In this document: positions 15,139 to 23,894 of the stretch, piece after piece
Position numbering within the stretch: the first letter of the stretch is position 1
Layout of the letters: each line of letters starts with the position of its first letter
Assembly: GCF_963378105.1 (NCBI RefSeq)
Contig: NZ_OY726398.1
Span: forward strand, 1,240,001-1,304,000
Length of the DNA: 64,000 nucleotides
Origin: Mycolicibacter sp. MU0102
GTDB taxonomy: Bacteria; Actinomycetota; Actinomycetes; Mycobacteriales; Mycobacteriaceae
Direction: 5' to 3'
The notes under the pieces: model-generated
The model's input: the letters and a program-made list of their open reading frames with translations, nothing else
The model's database searches: none
Told to the model about the DNA's origin: nothing
Made by a program: the position numbers and the translations under genes

Positions 15139-16770
15139 ATGGACGCCATCACCGAAGTACCGGTTCCGGTCAACGAGCCGGTCCACGACTACGCCCCGGA
15201 CTCGGCGGAACGCACCCGACTGCGCACCGCGCTGGCCGCGCTCGCCGATCAACCCCGCGACTTGCCGCACGTCATCGCCGGCCGGCATCGGATGGGCGAT
15301 GGTGCGCGCATCGACATCGTTCAACCGCACCGGCACGCCGCCGTGCTGGGCACGCTGACCAACGCTACCCACGCCGAGGCCACCGCCGCCGTTGAAGCCG
15401 CTGCCGCGGCCAAGAACGACTGGGCGGCAACTCCGTTCGATGAGCGCGCGGCGATCTTCCTGCGCGCTGCCGACCTGCTGGCCGGCCCGTGGCGGGAGAC
15501 CATCGCCGCCGCGGGCATGCTCGGCCAGTCCAAGACCGTCTATCAGGCCGAGATCGATGCGCCGTGCGAACTCATCGACTTCTGGCGGTTCAACGTCGCG
15601 TTCGCCCGTCAGATCCTGACGCAGCAGCCACTCAGCAGCCCGGGCGTGTGGAACCGCAGCGATTACCGGCCGCTGGACGGGTTCGTCTACGCCATCACCC
15701 CGTTCAACTTCTCCTCGATCGCCGGCAACCTGCCGACGGCACCGGCGCTGATGGGCAACACGGTGATCTGGAAGCCGTCGGTCACCCAGACCCTCGCCGC
15801 CTACCTGACCATGCAGCTGTTGGAGGAGGCCGGACTGCCGCCGGGGGTGATCAACCTGCTCACCGGTGACGGCTACGCGGTTTCCGAGGTGGCGCTGGCG
15901 GATTCGCGACTGGCTGGAATTCATTTCACCGGCTCGACGGAGACATTCCGCGCGCTGTGGCGTCAGGTGGGCGCCAGCATCGACCGGTACGGCAGCTACC
16001 CACGACTGGTGGGGGAGACCGGCGGCAAGGATTTCGTGGTGGCGCACCCCTCGGCGCAGCCGGAAGTGCTGCGAACTGCGCTGATTCGCGGTGCCTTCGA
16101 CTACCAGGGGCAGAAGTGCTCGGCCGCCTCGCGGGCGTACATTCCCCGCTCGCTGTGGCAGCGCTTCGGTGACGACCTGCTGGCCGCCACGGCACAGCTG
16201 CGCTATGGCGACGTCACCGACCTGACCAATTTCGGTGGCGCGCTGATCGACGGGCGGGCGTTCGCCAAGAACGTGCGCGCCATCGAGCGTGCCAAGGCCG
16301 CCCCCGGCGTCGAGATTGCGGTCGGCGGAGACTATGACGACAGCGTGGGCTATTTCGTGCGGCCCACGGTGCTGCTCTGCGAGGACCCGACCGACGAGAT
16401 GTTCAGCACGGAGTACTTCGGCCCGTTGCTGTCGGTGCACGTCTACGCCGACGAGCGTTACGAGCAGATTCTCGACCTCATCGACACCGGATCGCGTTAC
16501 GCGCTGACCGGGGCGGTCATCGCCCAGGACCGGTATGCGGTGCGTACCGCGCTGCAGCGGCTGCGGTTCGCCGCCGGGAACTTCTACGTCAACGACAAAC
16601 CGACCGGTGCGGTGGTGGGGCAGCAGCCGTTTGGCGGGTCGCGCAACTCGGGCACTAACGATAAAGCGGGCTCGCCGCTGAACCTGCTGCGCTGGACGTC
16701 GGCGCGAACGATCAAGGAGACCTTCCTTCCGGCCACCGAGCACCGCTACCCGCACATGGCGGCGCCGTGA
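15139..16770 (+). CDS. rocA: L-glutamate gamma-semialdehyde dehydrogenase RocA
   Basis: This enzyme oxidises glutamate-gamma-semialdehyde (pyrroline-5-carboxylate) to glutamate, the second step of proline breakdown. It is an aldehyde dehydrogenase of 543 aa, the same length as Rv1187, with ITPFNFSSIAGNLPTAPALMGN, the GETGGKDF glutamate region and nucleophile C327 in YQGQKCSAASRAY. ATG 15139 lies 36 bp after psuG without a strong RBS. The proline dehydrogenase gene that follows rocA in M. tuberculosis is not here, so the pathway is split. Confidence 0.95.
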   Translation: MDAITEVPVPVNEPVHDYAPDSAERTRLRTALAALADQPRDLPHVIAGRHRMGDGARIDIVQPHRHAAVLGTLTNATHAEATAAVEAAAAAKNDWAATPFDERAAIFLRAADLLAGPWRETIAAAGMLGQSKTVYQAEIDAPCELIDFWRFNVAFARQILTQQPLSSPGVWNRSDYRPLDGFVYAITPFNFSSIAGNLPTAPALMGNTVIWKPSVTQTLAAYLTMQLLEEAGLPPGVINLLTGDGYAVSEVALADSRLAGIHFTGSTETFRALWRQVGASIDRYGSYPRLVGETGGKDFVVAHPSAQPEVLRTALIRGAFDYQGQKCSAASRAYIPRSLWQRFGDDLLAATAQLRYGDVTDLTNFGGALIDGRAFAKNVRAIERAKAAPGVEIAVGGDYDDSVGYFVRPTVLLCEDPTDEMFSTEYFGPLLSVHVYADERYEQILDLIDTGSRYALTGAVIAQDRYAVRTALQRLRFAAGNFYVNDKPTGAVVGQQPFGGSRNSGTNDKAGSPLNLLRWTSARTIKETFLPATEHRYPHMAAP

Positions 16771-16775
16771 GCCTG

Positions 16776-16791
16776 ATACCCTGGGGGGTAT
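16776..16791. promoter_or_regulatory. CsoR-type palindrome overlapping -10 box and start codon
   Basis: ATACCC-TGGG-GGGTAT is a perfect inverted repeat with a 4-nt centre. It resembles ATAC-C-tract/G-tract-GTAT operators of CsoR/RicR/CstR-type sensors of copper or persulfide. The same bases contain TACCCT (16777-16782), a TANNNT -10 box 7 nt before the ATG at 16790. A bound repressor would cover the -10 element and start codon together. No csoR-like gene is in the window. Confidence 0.5.
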
Positions 16792-17137
16792 GAGTCACTA
16801 CCAGGAAGTCCTCAACGAGCTGAACCCGCAGCACCGCGACCTTCGCCAGCAGATTCCCGGCGTCTACCAAGCGTTCGGCGAAATGAGCAAGGCCACGTTC
16901 GAATCCGGCGCGTTGGAGCGCAAGGTCAAAGAGTTGATGGCCATGGCCATGGGGGTGGTGCAGGGCTGCGACGGGTGTATCGCCTCACACGCACGGGCGG
17001 CGGCACGCGCCGGGGCGACCAAGCAGGAGGCCGCCGAGGCCATCGGCGTCAGCATCCTCATGCACGGCGGGCCGGCCACCATTTACGGCGCCCGTGCGTA
17101 CACGGCGTTCTGCGAATTCGCCGACGACACGGATTAA
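16790..17137 (+). CDS. AhpD-like / carboxymuconolactone decarboxylase family protein
   Basis: This small (115 aa) helical protein carries the AhpD redox signature C60-X2-C63-X3-H67 (GCDGCIASH) and the following ARAGATKQEAAEAI helix and GGPATIYGARAY. The family provides peroxidase or thiol-disulfide reductase activity, or decarboxylates in the CMD branch; the CXXCXXXH motif favours redox chemistry. It starts 20 bp after rocA, but the palindrome across its start argues for separate control. A regulator with a cysteine cluster is encoded convergently next door. Confidence 0.85.
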   Translation: MSHYQEVLNELNPQHRDLRQQIPGVYQAFGEMSKATFESGALERKVKELMAMAMGVVQGCDGCIASHARAAARAGATKQEAAEAIGVSILMHGGPATIYGARAYTAFCEFADDTD

Positions 17138-17161
17138 CGATTCCGTGTCGAGCCGGCCGGC

Positions 17162-17887
17162 TTAGCTGCGGATCACCCTGGCGATGCACATTTCCGGTTC
17201 GACGAACGGTTCCAACTCCGCGCTGCCGCCGGGAGCGTTCTCGGCGTTGAGCAGCCCACGCAGCAGGCCCCGGTGCATGGCGCAGCTGACCTCGGGGTGT
17301 GCTCGTGCCAAGTCGCGGACCGGGCACGCGTGCAGCAGGATCATGCGTCGGCTGCCGCCGTTGCCGTCTTCGGTCGGCGCGGTGAGTTCCGCGCCGAAAC
17401 CCATCCGCGCGAAGATCCCCGCGATCCGGTCGGCGCACTCGTCGATGCCGGCGTCGGGGGTCGATCCGTTCGGCGAGACGGGCCCCTCGGCGGCGGTGTC
17501 GTCGGAGGCCAAGATCCGGTCGGCCCAGCGTTGGCCCGCCCGTTCGGCACGCTCCTGGCGCTCCGCGGCGGTCTCGCCGAGTTCCATTGCCAATATCTCG
17601 GCCAGGCTGCGGTAATCCAGCCGGTCACGCACCGCCACGTAGCCGGTGCGGGGTCGCCCGACGCCGTCACGTTTGATCCGGGTCCGGGCGACTGCGCCGT
17701 CCTCACACAACGCATCGAGGTGGAAACGCACCGTGGTGACGTGCAGGTTCATCCGCTCGGCGAGCTCGGCGGCGTCGACCGCACCACTGGCAGCGCCCAC
17801 CAGCCGCAGCACCCGGTCCCGTTGCTGGTTGCGTGGCAGCCGCTGACTGCGAGCGGTGCTCTGGCGCTGGGCGGACTGGTCGTGCAT
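17162..17887 (-). CDS. HTH transcriptional regulator with C-terminal cysteine cluster (SufR/ArsR-like)
   Basis: This 241-aa protein has a winged-helix domain near residues 25-90 (DAAELAERMNLHVTTVRFHLDAL, GRPRTGY) and a C-terminal domain with C188-X13-C202-X31-C234 (HACPVRDLARAHPEVSC, PEMC). Fe-S-sensing SufR/Rv1460-type regulators also place Cys ligands in this region (about C-X12-C-X13-C), so metal or Fe-S sensing is possible but not shown. ATG 17887 is used because of its RBS (aaggagagg); a start 10 codons earlier lacks one. A -10 candidate TAAATT lies at 17919-17924. It is divergent from fadD36 and convergent with the AhpD-like gene. Confidence 0.8.
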   Translation of the reverse strand: MHDQSAQRQSTARSQRLPRNQQRDRVLRLVGAASGAVDAAELAERMNLHVTTVRFHLDALCEDGAVARTRIKRDGVGRPRTGYVAVRDRLDYRSLAEILAMELGETAAERQERAERAGQRWADRILASDDTAAEGPVSPNGSTPDAGIDECADRIAGIFARMGFGAELTAPTEDGNGGSRRMILLHACPVRDLARAHPEVSCAMHRGLLRGLLNAENAPGGSAELEPFVEPEMCIARVIRS

Positions 17888-18003
17888 GGGAGTACCTCTC
17901 CTTGAGGAGTTGCCCACAAATTTAAGGGAACTGATTCGTTGATACCACTTGTGGCGGTCGGCCGCCGCTCGGTCGGTCGGCTGGGTCAGCGACCCGGACC
18001 GGG

Positions 18004-18009
18004 TAACGT
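18004..18009 (+). promoter_or_regulatory. -10 box for leaderless fadD36
   Basis: TAACGT is followed by 7 nt and then the ATG at 18017, which is also the start expected from the M. tuberculosis protein. No Shine-Dalgarno precedes the ATG. Confidence 0.55.
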
Positions 18010-18016
18010 CCCCCAG

Positions 18017-19429
18017 ATGCTGCTGACCTCGCTGGCTGCCGACGGCGCGAACGCCTCGGACATCGCCGATGCGGTGCGTATCGACAACACCTTACTGAGC
18101 CGTGCCGAGCTGAGTGCCGCTTCCGCGGCAGTGCTCGAAGACGTTGCCGGGGCGCCGACGGTCGCGGTGTTGGCCACCCCGACGGCGCAGACCGTGCTGG
18201 CGGTCACCGGCTGTCTGCTCGCCGGGGTGCCGGTGGTACCGGTGCCCGCCGACGTCGGCGTCGCCGAACGCCAGCACATCCTGCGTGACTCGGGAGCCCA
18301 GGCCTGGCTGGGGGAGCGGCCCGACGACCTCGCCGGCCTGCCGCACTTCCCGGCGCGCGCCGGATCGTCGAGCCTCGCTGGACCGCCGGGTCCATGCGAC
18401 GAAGACGACACCGCGTTGATCATCTACACCTCCGGCACCACCGGCCCGCCCAAAGGCGTACAGCTGAGCCGGCGGGCGCTGGCCGCGGACCTCGACGCCC
18501 TGGCCCAGGCCTGGCAGTGGAGCCCCGATGACGTGCTGGTGCACGGCCTGCCGATGTACCACGTGCATGGCTTGGTCTTGGGTCTGTTGGGTTCGTTGCG
18601 GGTGGGCAACCGCTTCATACACACCGGGAAGCCGACGCCGGAGGCATACGCGGCCGCACGCGGCACGCTGTATTTCGGGGTGCCCACCGTGTGGTCGCGG
18701 GTGGTGGCCGACGCGAGTGCTGCCGCAGCGCTGCGGCCCGCACGGCTGCTGGTCTCGGGCAGCGCGGCGCTGCCTGTCCCGGTGTTCGACGCCCTCGTCG
18801 CCCAGACCGGTCATGCCCCCATCGAGAGGTACGGCAGCACCGAATCGCTGATCACGGTGAGCACGCGGGTCGACGGCGAGCGGCGCCCGGGATGGGTGGG
18901 CCTGCCGTTGCACGGGGTGCAGACCAAGCTCGTCGCTGACGACGGCGGCCCGGTGCCGCACGACGGCGCGACGATCGGCCGGCTCGCGGTGCGGGGGCCG
19001 ACGCTGTTCAACGGTTATCTCAACCGGCCCGACGCCACCGCCGAGGCGTTCGACGCCGATGGGTGGTACCGCACCGGGGATGTGGCGGTGATCGACGGCG
19101 ACGGCATGCATCGGATCGTCGGCCGCGAATCGGTCGATCTGATCAAGACCGGCGGCTTCCGGGTTGGGGCCGGTGAGATCGAGACGGCGTTGCTGGGCCA
19201 TCCCGCGGTTTCTGAAGTGGCCGTCGTCGGATTGCCGGACGAAGACCTGGGGCAGCGAATCGTCGCCTTCGTCGTCGCCGCGGCGGACGGCGCTGCGCAG
19301 CCCAGCGAATTGATCGACTATGTCGGTCAACAGCTTTCGGTGCACAAGCGGCCTCGCGAGGTACGGATCGTGGATGCCTTGCCGCGCAACGCGATGGGAA
19401 AGGTGCTCAAGAAAGCGCTGCTGACGTAG
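18017..19429 (+). CDS. fadD36: acyl-CoA synthetase FadD36
   Basis: This ANL-superfamily enzyme (470 aa) activates a carboxylic acid with ATP and CoA. Motifs are the P-loop YTSGTTGPPKG (137-147), HGLPMYHVHGLVLG, ERYGSTESL, WYRTGDVAV and the C-terminal catalytic Lys region PRNAMGKVLKK. It follows Rv1193 closely in order and wording. The short form and small-molecule-like binding segment suggest a malonate or short-chain substrate, but specificity cannot be read here. The in-frame extension to 17939 is rejected because MLLTSLAADG matches the homologue's start. Confidence 0.93.
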   Translation: MLLTSLAADGANASDIADAVRIDNTLLSRAELSAASAAVLEDVAGAPTVAVLATPTAQTVLAVTGCLLAGVPVVPVPADVGVAERQHILRDSGAQAWLGERPDDLAGLPHFPARAGSSSLAGPPGPCDEDDTALIIYTSGTTGPPKGVQLSRRALAADLDALAQAWQWSPDDVLVHGLPMYHVHGLVLGLLGSLRVGNRFIHTGKPTPEAYAAARGTLYFGVPTVWSRVVADASAAAALRPARLLVSGSAALPVPVFDALVAQTGHAPIERYGSTESLITVSTRVDGERRPGWVGLPLHGVQTKLVADDGGPVPHDGATIGRLAVRGPTLFNGYLNRPDATAEAFDADGWYRTGDVAVIDGDGMHRIVGRESVDLIKTGGFRVGAGEIETALLGHPAVSEVAVVGLPDEDLGQRIVAFVVAAADGAAQPSELIDYVGQQLSVHKRPREVRIVDALPRNAMGKVLKKALLT

Positions 19430-19467
19430 GCTCCGCTTGCGCGAATCGAAACCAGAAGGGTGGTCCC

Positions 19468-19764
19468 GTGAAGCCTAGGAACCGATTCAGTCTCGCCGCT
19501 GTCACCGTTCTCGCCTGCGCGACGGTCTTACTCGGCGGATGCTCGGCGGTGGACAAGGTCATCAACAAAGGTGGCGACACCACCTGCGGAGAGTTCAACG
19601 GCCACACCGACGAGAAGCAGCGGTCCGAAATCTCCAAGATGCTCAAGGACAGAAAGGGCGGCGAACCCTCGAACCTGGAGCTGTCGGGAACGCAGGTGGC
19701 GGTCAGCGCTTACTGCAAGACGATCGGGAAAGACAGCGACAAGATCAGCAGGGCGATGCTGTAA
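19468..19764 (+). CDS. small lipoprotein (HdeA-like)
   Basis: This 98-aa protein begins at GTG 19468 behind an agaaggg RBS. A hydrophobic signal (FSLAAVTVLACATVLLGGC) ends in a lipobox with C25. The mature part is about 73 residues, charged, with two further cysteines (DTTCGEF and SAYCKT) that could form a disulfide. Similar small mycobacterial proteins are often called acid-stress chaperone HdeA-like; that name is tentative. It is convergent with tetR, leaving 8 bp between stops. Confidence 0.75.
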   Translation: MKPRNRFSLAAVTVLACATVLLGGCSAVDKVINKGGDTTCGEFNGHTDEKQRSEISKMLKDRKGGEPSNLELSGTQVAVSAYCKTIGKDSDKISRAML

Positions 19765-19772
19765 CGCTCATC

Positions 19773-20456
19773 TCATTCGCGGCTGCGGTCACCGCAGGGT
19801 CCGGCCGGTTCCCAGCTTCGCATCGCGCACTGGACGCCGTCGTCATCGAGTGCGGCCACCGGCAACGGCGCTTGGTCACTGCGACAGCGCATCCCGTCGA
19901 CAAAGATGGCCACAAAACGGCGCCACAGGTCAGCGTTGACATGGCCGGCGAACTCGCTCACTGTGCCGGCCAGAAGACCGAAGATCGGCATGTCGGTATC
20001 GGACAGTTCGGGGCGCAGGCGACCGTCGCTGCGCGCTCGCTCCACGAGCCTCTTCTGGACGGGTATGAGCCGCTCCTGCGCCGCCGTCACGCGATCGCCG
20101 CCGTAGGACTTGCTGAAGGCGATCTCCCGCAATCCTCGGTCGGTCGCGGTGATCTCACACAGCTGCTCGACGTACCACACGAACCCCTGCCAGGGATCTG
20201 GTTGTTGCAGAGCTGATTCCGCCAGATCCGCCAGCTGGTTCAGACCGTCTACGAAGATCGCCTCGAGCAGCTCCTCCTTGCTGGCGAACCTTCGGTAGAC
20301 GGTGCCTACTCCCACACCCGCATGGTGGGCGACGTCGTTGAGATTGGGCTCCAGGCCCTTGCTGGCAAACAGGTCGCGGGCCGCCTCCAGGATGCGCTTC
20401 CTGTTGCGCTCGGCGTCCTTGCGCAACGGGCGGTCCGTCGTCTCACTCACGTTCAC
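19773..20456 (-). CDS. TetR-family regulator of the adjacent MmpS/MmpL operon
   Basis: This 227-aa protein has a canonical TetR HTH at about residues 16-60 (RILEAARDLFASKGLEPNLNDVAHHAGVGVGTVYRRF) and a helical ligand domain. It is divergent from mmpS-mmpL across a 118-bp gap with a palindrome over the mmpS -10 box, so it probably represses the exporter. GTG 20456 has TACACT (20463-20468 on this strand) 6 nt upstream and no RBS, indicating a leaderless mRNA. The inducer is unknown. Confidence 0.88.
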   Translation of the reverse strand: MNVSETTDRPLRKDAERNRKRILEAARDLFASKGLEPNLNDVAHHAGVGVGTVYRRFASKEELLEAIFVDGLNQLADLAESALQQPDPWQGFVWYVEQLCEITATDRGLREIAFSKSYGGDRVTAAQERLIPVQKRLVERARSDGRLRPELSDTDMPIFGLLAGTVSEFAGHVNADLWRRFVAIFVDGMRCRSDQAPLPVAALDDDGVQCAMRSWEPAGPCGDRSRE

Positions 20457-20462
20457 CTGCCA

Positions 20463-20468
20463 AGTGTA
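20463..20468 (-). promoter_or_regulatory. -10 box for leaderless tetR
   Basis: TACACT on the minus strand is followed by 6 nt and then the GTG start at 20456. Confidence 0.5.
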
Positions 20469-20490
20469 ATGGGCGCAACATCAAACCGGA

Positions 20491-20524
20491 TTGACTTAAT
20501 CCGCTTACATAGTTAGCTTAGCTA
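20491..20524 (+). promoter_or_regulatory. mmpS-mmpL promoter with overlapping palindromic operator
   Basis: TTGACT (20491-20496), a 17-bp spacer and TAGCTT (20514-20519) make a good sigma-A-type promoter with transcription expected near 20526. The 11-bp palindrome TAGCT-T-AGCTA (20514-20524) covers the -10 box and is the best candidate site for the divergent TetR repressor. Confidence 0.65.
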
Positions 20525-20574
20525 CCTGGAGCGGAGACGGCGACCGGCCTGGTCAACGTCGGGGAAGGCGGACG

Positions 20575-21000
20575 ATGAAAAGGCTGATCAGCCGGGTTTG
20601 GCTGCCCGCTTTGATCGTGGCGGCAGTCGCGGCAGGAGCCGTCACCGTCGCACAGCTGCGGACCGTGTTCGGTGCGCATCCGGTCGTGGTGACCGACTTG
20701 TCCTCCGACAACGCCGAGGACTTCAACCCGAAGTTCGTGAAGTACGAGATCTTCGGTTCGGGCACCACCGCCGTCATCAACTACATGGACCTCGAGGGCA
20801 AGCCGCAGCGCGTCACCGATGTGGCGCTGCCGTGGACCCTGACCCTGCAGACCACCTTGCCCTCGGTGATGCCCAACATCCTGGCCCAGGGCGACGGCGA
20901 CAGCATCAGCTGCCGGGTGACCGTCGACGACGAGGTCAAACAGGAAAGGACGGCTACCGGAGTGAATGCCGAGACCTTCTGCTTTGTGAAGGCCGCGTGA
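20575..21000 (+). CDS. MmpS-family membrane accessory protein
   Basis: This 141-aa protein has one N-terminal transmembrane segment (about 8-30) and a periplasmic beta-rich domain with the MmpS pattern VKYEIFGSGTTAVINYMD, LPWTLTLQTTLPSV and SCRVTVDDEV. MmpS proteins assist a cognate MmpL transporter in exporting lipids, siderophores or drugs. A good RBS (ggaagg) precedes ATG 20575. Its TGA overlaps the GTG of mmpL in a GTGA junction, so the two are translationally coupled. It looks most like the MmpS4/MmpS5 group. Confidence 0.92.
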   Translation: MKRLISRVWLPALIVAAVAAGAVTVAQLRTVFGAHPVVVTDLSSDNAEDFNPKFVKYEIFGSGTTAVINYMDLEGKPQRVTDVALPWTLTLQTTLPSVMPNILAQGDGDSISCRVTVDDEVKQERTATGVNAETFCFVKAA

Positions 21001-23894
21001 GCGCGCCGACGGCCGGAGCGCCGACCGAACCCATTCCGGCAGCGCGTCACGCCGCGCGCCCGGGGTTACCCCGATTCATCCGCAAGTTCGCGGTGCCGAT
21101 CATCCTGGCCTGGATCGCGTTCGTTGCCGTGCTGAACATCGTCGTGCCGCAGCTTGAGGAAGTCGGCAAGATGCGTGCGGTGTCGATGAGCCCCAACGAC
21201 GCACCGTCGATGATCGCCACCAAGCGCGTCGGAAAGGTGTTCCAGGAGTACGACACTTCCAGCTCGGTGATGATCGTGCTCGAAGGCGACGAGCCGCTGG
21301 GCGCGCAAGCACACGAGTTCTATGACCAGATGGTGCGCGATCTGCGCGCCGACACCACCCACGTGCAGCACGTTCAAGACTTCTGGGGCGACACACTGAC
21401 TGCCAAGGGCGCCCAGAGCGCCGACGGCAAGGCCGCCTACGTTCAGGTCTACATCGCCGGTGACCAGGGCGAGACGCTGGCCAACGAGTCGGTGGACGCG
21501 GTGCGCCACATCGCCTCCGAAGGGCCCGCCCCCGCCGGAGTGAAGGCCTATGTGACGGGCCCCGCGGCAACAAGTTCCGACCAGAACCACGTCGGCGACA
21601 AGAGCATGGAAACCATCGAGATGCTCACCTTCGCCGTCATCACGGTGATGTTGCTGGGCGTGTACCGATCCATCATCACCACACTGATCGTGCTGCTCAT
21701 GGTCGTCTTCGAGCTGTCGGCCGCCCGGGGGCTGGTGGCATTCCTGGGCTTCCACAACCTGTTCGGCCTGACGACCTTCGCCACCAACATGCTGGTGACG
21801 TTGGCCATCGCCGCCTCCACCGATTACGCGATCTTCCTGATCGGTCGATATCAGGAGGCGCGCAAAGCCGGCGAGGACCGAGAAACCGCTTACTACAGCA
21901 TGTTCCACGGAACCGCGCACGTGGTGTTGGCCTCCGGGCTGACCATTGCCGGGGCCACGTTCTGTCTGCACTTCACGCGGCTGCCGTACTTCCAGACGAT
22001 GGGATTCCCGCTGTCGATCGGCATGGTGATCGTGGTCGCTGCGGCCTTGACCCTGGGGCCCGCAGTCATCTCGGTGTGCAGCCGCTTCGGCAAGATTCTC
22101 GAGCCCAAGCGCGTCACCCGCTCGACCGGGTGGCACCGGGTCGGTACCACAACTGTCCGCTGGCCCGGGGCGGTCCTGGTGGCCGCCGTCGCGGCGGCGC
22201 TGGTCGGTCTTCTCGCGCTGCCCGGGTATCACACGAGCTACAACGATCGCATCTACCTGCCCGATGACGTCGCGGCGAACGTGGGCTACTCAGCGGCGTT
22301 CCGGCACTTCTCCCAGGCGAAGATGAACCCGGATCTGATGATGATCGAAGCCGATCGGGATCTGCGTAACCCCGCGGACTTCTTGGTGATCGACAAGATC
22401 GCCAAGGCCCTCAAGAACGTGCACGGCATCGCCCAGGTGCAGACCATCACCCGTCCCGACGGGGATCCGATCAAACATTCCACGATCCCGTACACCGTCG
22501 GCCAGAGCGGCACGGCCCAGCTGATGAACAACGACTACATGCAGACCAACCTGGATAACCTGCTCAAGCAGGCCGACGATCTGCAGGCCAGCATCGACTC
22601 GATGACCGAGATGATGAGCATCCAGCAGGATCTGGCCGAAGTGTCGCAGCGGATGGCCGACAAGATGTCCAACACGGCGGTCGACATCGGCGAAATGCGC
22701 AACCACATGGCCGATTTCGACGATTTCTTCCGGGTGTTCCGCAACTACTTCTACTGGGAACCGCACTGCTTCGACATCCCGATTTGCTGGTCGTTGCGGT
22801 CGATCTTCGATGCACTCGATGGTGTGGACACCATGTCCGCCGACTTCGACGAGATCGTGCCCGACATGCAACGCATGGCCGAGCTGATGCCGCGGATGGT
22901 CGCGGTGATGCCGGCGCAGATCCAGTCCATGAAGAATCAGAAGCAGACGTTGCTCAACCAGTACCAGGTGCAGAAGGCCCAGCAGGACCAGAACATGGCG
23001 ATGCAGGAGAACTCCACCGCGATGGGCGAGGCGTTCGACACCGCCAAGAACGACGATTCGTTCTACCTCCCGCCGGAGGCCTTCGACACCGCCGACTTCA
23101 AGCGCGGCATCAAGCTGTTCATGTCGCCGGACGGACATGCGGTGCGGTTCACCATTATTCACCAGGGTGATCCGTTGACGCCGGAGGGAATATCGCGCAT
23201 CGAATCGCTCAAGGTCGCGGCGGCCGATGCGATCAAGGGGACGCCGTTCGAGGGATCCTCGATCTACCTCGGCGGCAGCGCGGCGATGTTCTACGACATG
23301 CAGCAGGGCGCCAACTACGACTTGCTGATCGTTGCGACAGCCGCACTGATCCTGATCTTCATCATCATGATGGTGCTGACCCGCGCCGTGGTCGCCGCGA
23401 CGGTGATCGTCGGCACGGTGGTGCTCAGTCTCGGTTCGGCGTTCGGTCTGTCAGTGGTGCTGTGGCAACACATCGTCGGCATCCCGTTGCACTGGATGGT
23501 GTTGCCGATGTCGGTCATCGTGCTGCTTGCCGTCGGCGCGGATTACAACCTGCTGCTGGTCTCGCGCATCAAGGAGGAGATCCACGCGGGCCTGCACACC
23601 GGGCTGATTCGCGCCATGGTCGGCACCGGTGCCGTGGTCACGGCGGCGGGTCTGGTGTTCGCCTTCACCATGGCCTCGATGGCGGTCAGCGCCTTGATCG
23701 TGATCGGCCAGGTCGGCACGACCATCGGGCTGGGCCTGCTCTTCGACACCTTGATCGTGCGGTCGCTGATGACACCGTCGGTCGCCACCCTGCTCGGGCG
23801 CTGGTTCTGGTGGCCGCAGGTCGTGCGTCCCCGGCCGGTTCCGCAGCCCTGGCCGCAACCGATTCAGCGCGACCCGCAGGAGGCGCTGGTTTAG
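20997..23894 (+). CDS. MmpL-family RND transporter
   Basis: This 965-aa protein has two RND-like halves. Each membrane core shows the proton-relay Asp-Tyr pair, D276-Y277 (ASTDYAIFLIGRY) and D849-Y850 (GADYNLLLVSRI). Between the halves is a long helical region (QADDLQASIDSMTEMMS ... QKQTLLNQYQVQKAQQDQ) typical of the MmpL4/MmpL5 coiled-coil arm. The length matches MmpL4/5 (about 965 aa). Export of a siderophore, glycolipid or toxic compound is plausible; the cargo is not readable. The stop interlocks with that of dapD (TTAG). M. tuberculosis has an ESX/PE/PPE block here instead. Confidence 0.93.
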   Translation: MSAPTAGAPTEPIPAARHAARPGLPRFIRKFAVPIILAWIAFVAVLNIVVPQLEEVGKMRAVSMSPNDAPSMIATKRVGKVFQEYDTSSSVMIVLEGDEPLGAQAHEFYDQMVRDLRADTTHVQHVQDFWGDTLTAKGAQSADGKAAYVQVYIAGDQGETLANESVDAVRHIASEGPAPAGVKAYVTGPAATSSDQNHVGDKSMETIEMLTFAVITVMLLGVYRSIITTLIVLLMVVFELSAARGLVAFLGFHNLFGLTTFATNMLVTLAIAASTDYAIFLIGRYQEARKAGEDRETAYYSMFHGTAHVVLASGLTIAGATFCLHFTRLPYFQTMGFPLSIGMVIVVAAALTLGPAVISVCSRFGKILEPKRVTRSTGWHRVGTTTVRWPGAVLVAAVAAALVGLLALPGYHTSYNDRIYLPDDVAANVGYSAAFRHFSQAKMNPDLMMIEADRDLRNPADFLVIDKIAKALKNVHGIAQVQTITRPDGDPIKHSTIPYTVGQSGTAQLMNNDYMQTNLDNLLKQADDLQASIDSMTEMMSIQQDLAEVSQRMADKMSNTAVDIGEMRNHMADFDDFFRVFRNYFYWEPHCFDIPICWSLRSIFDALDGVDTMSADFDEIVPDMQRMAELMPRMVAVMPAQIQSMKNQKQTLLNQYQVQKAQQDQNMAMQENSTAMGEAFDTAKNDDSFYLPPEAFDTADFKRGIKLFMSPDGHAVRFTIIHQGDPLTPEGISRIESLKVAAADAIKGTPFEGSSIYLGGSAAMFYDMQQGANYDLLIVATAALILIFIIMMVLTRAVVAATVIVGTVVLSLGSAFGLSVVLWQHIVGIPLHWMVLPMSVIVLLAVGADYNLLLVSRIKEEIHAGLHTGLIRAMVGTGAVVTAAGLVFAFTMASMAVSALIVIGQVGTTIGLGLLFDTLIVRSLMTPSVATLLGRWFWWPQVVRPRPVPQPWPQPIQRDPQEALV

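Noticed and set aside
14107..16755. An 880-codon in-frame extension of the HNH gene across psuG and rocA on the minus strand
   Set aside because: It is antisense to two clear enzymes, and the HNH protein has its own RBS, signal peptide and ATG at 14106.
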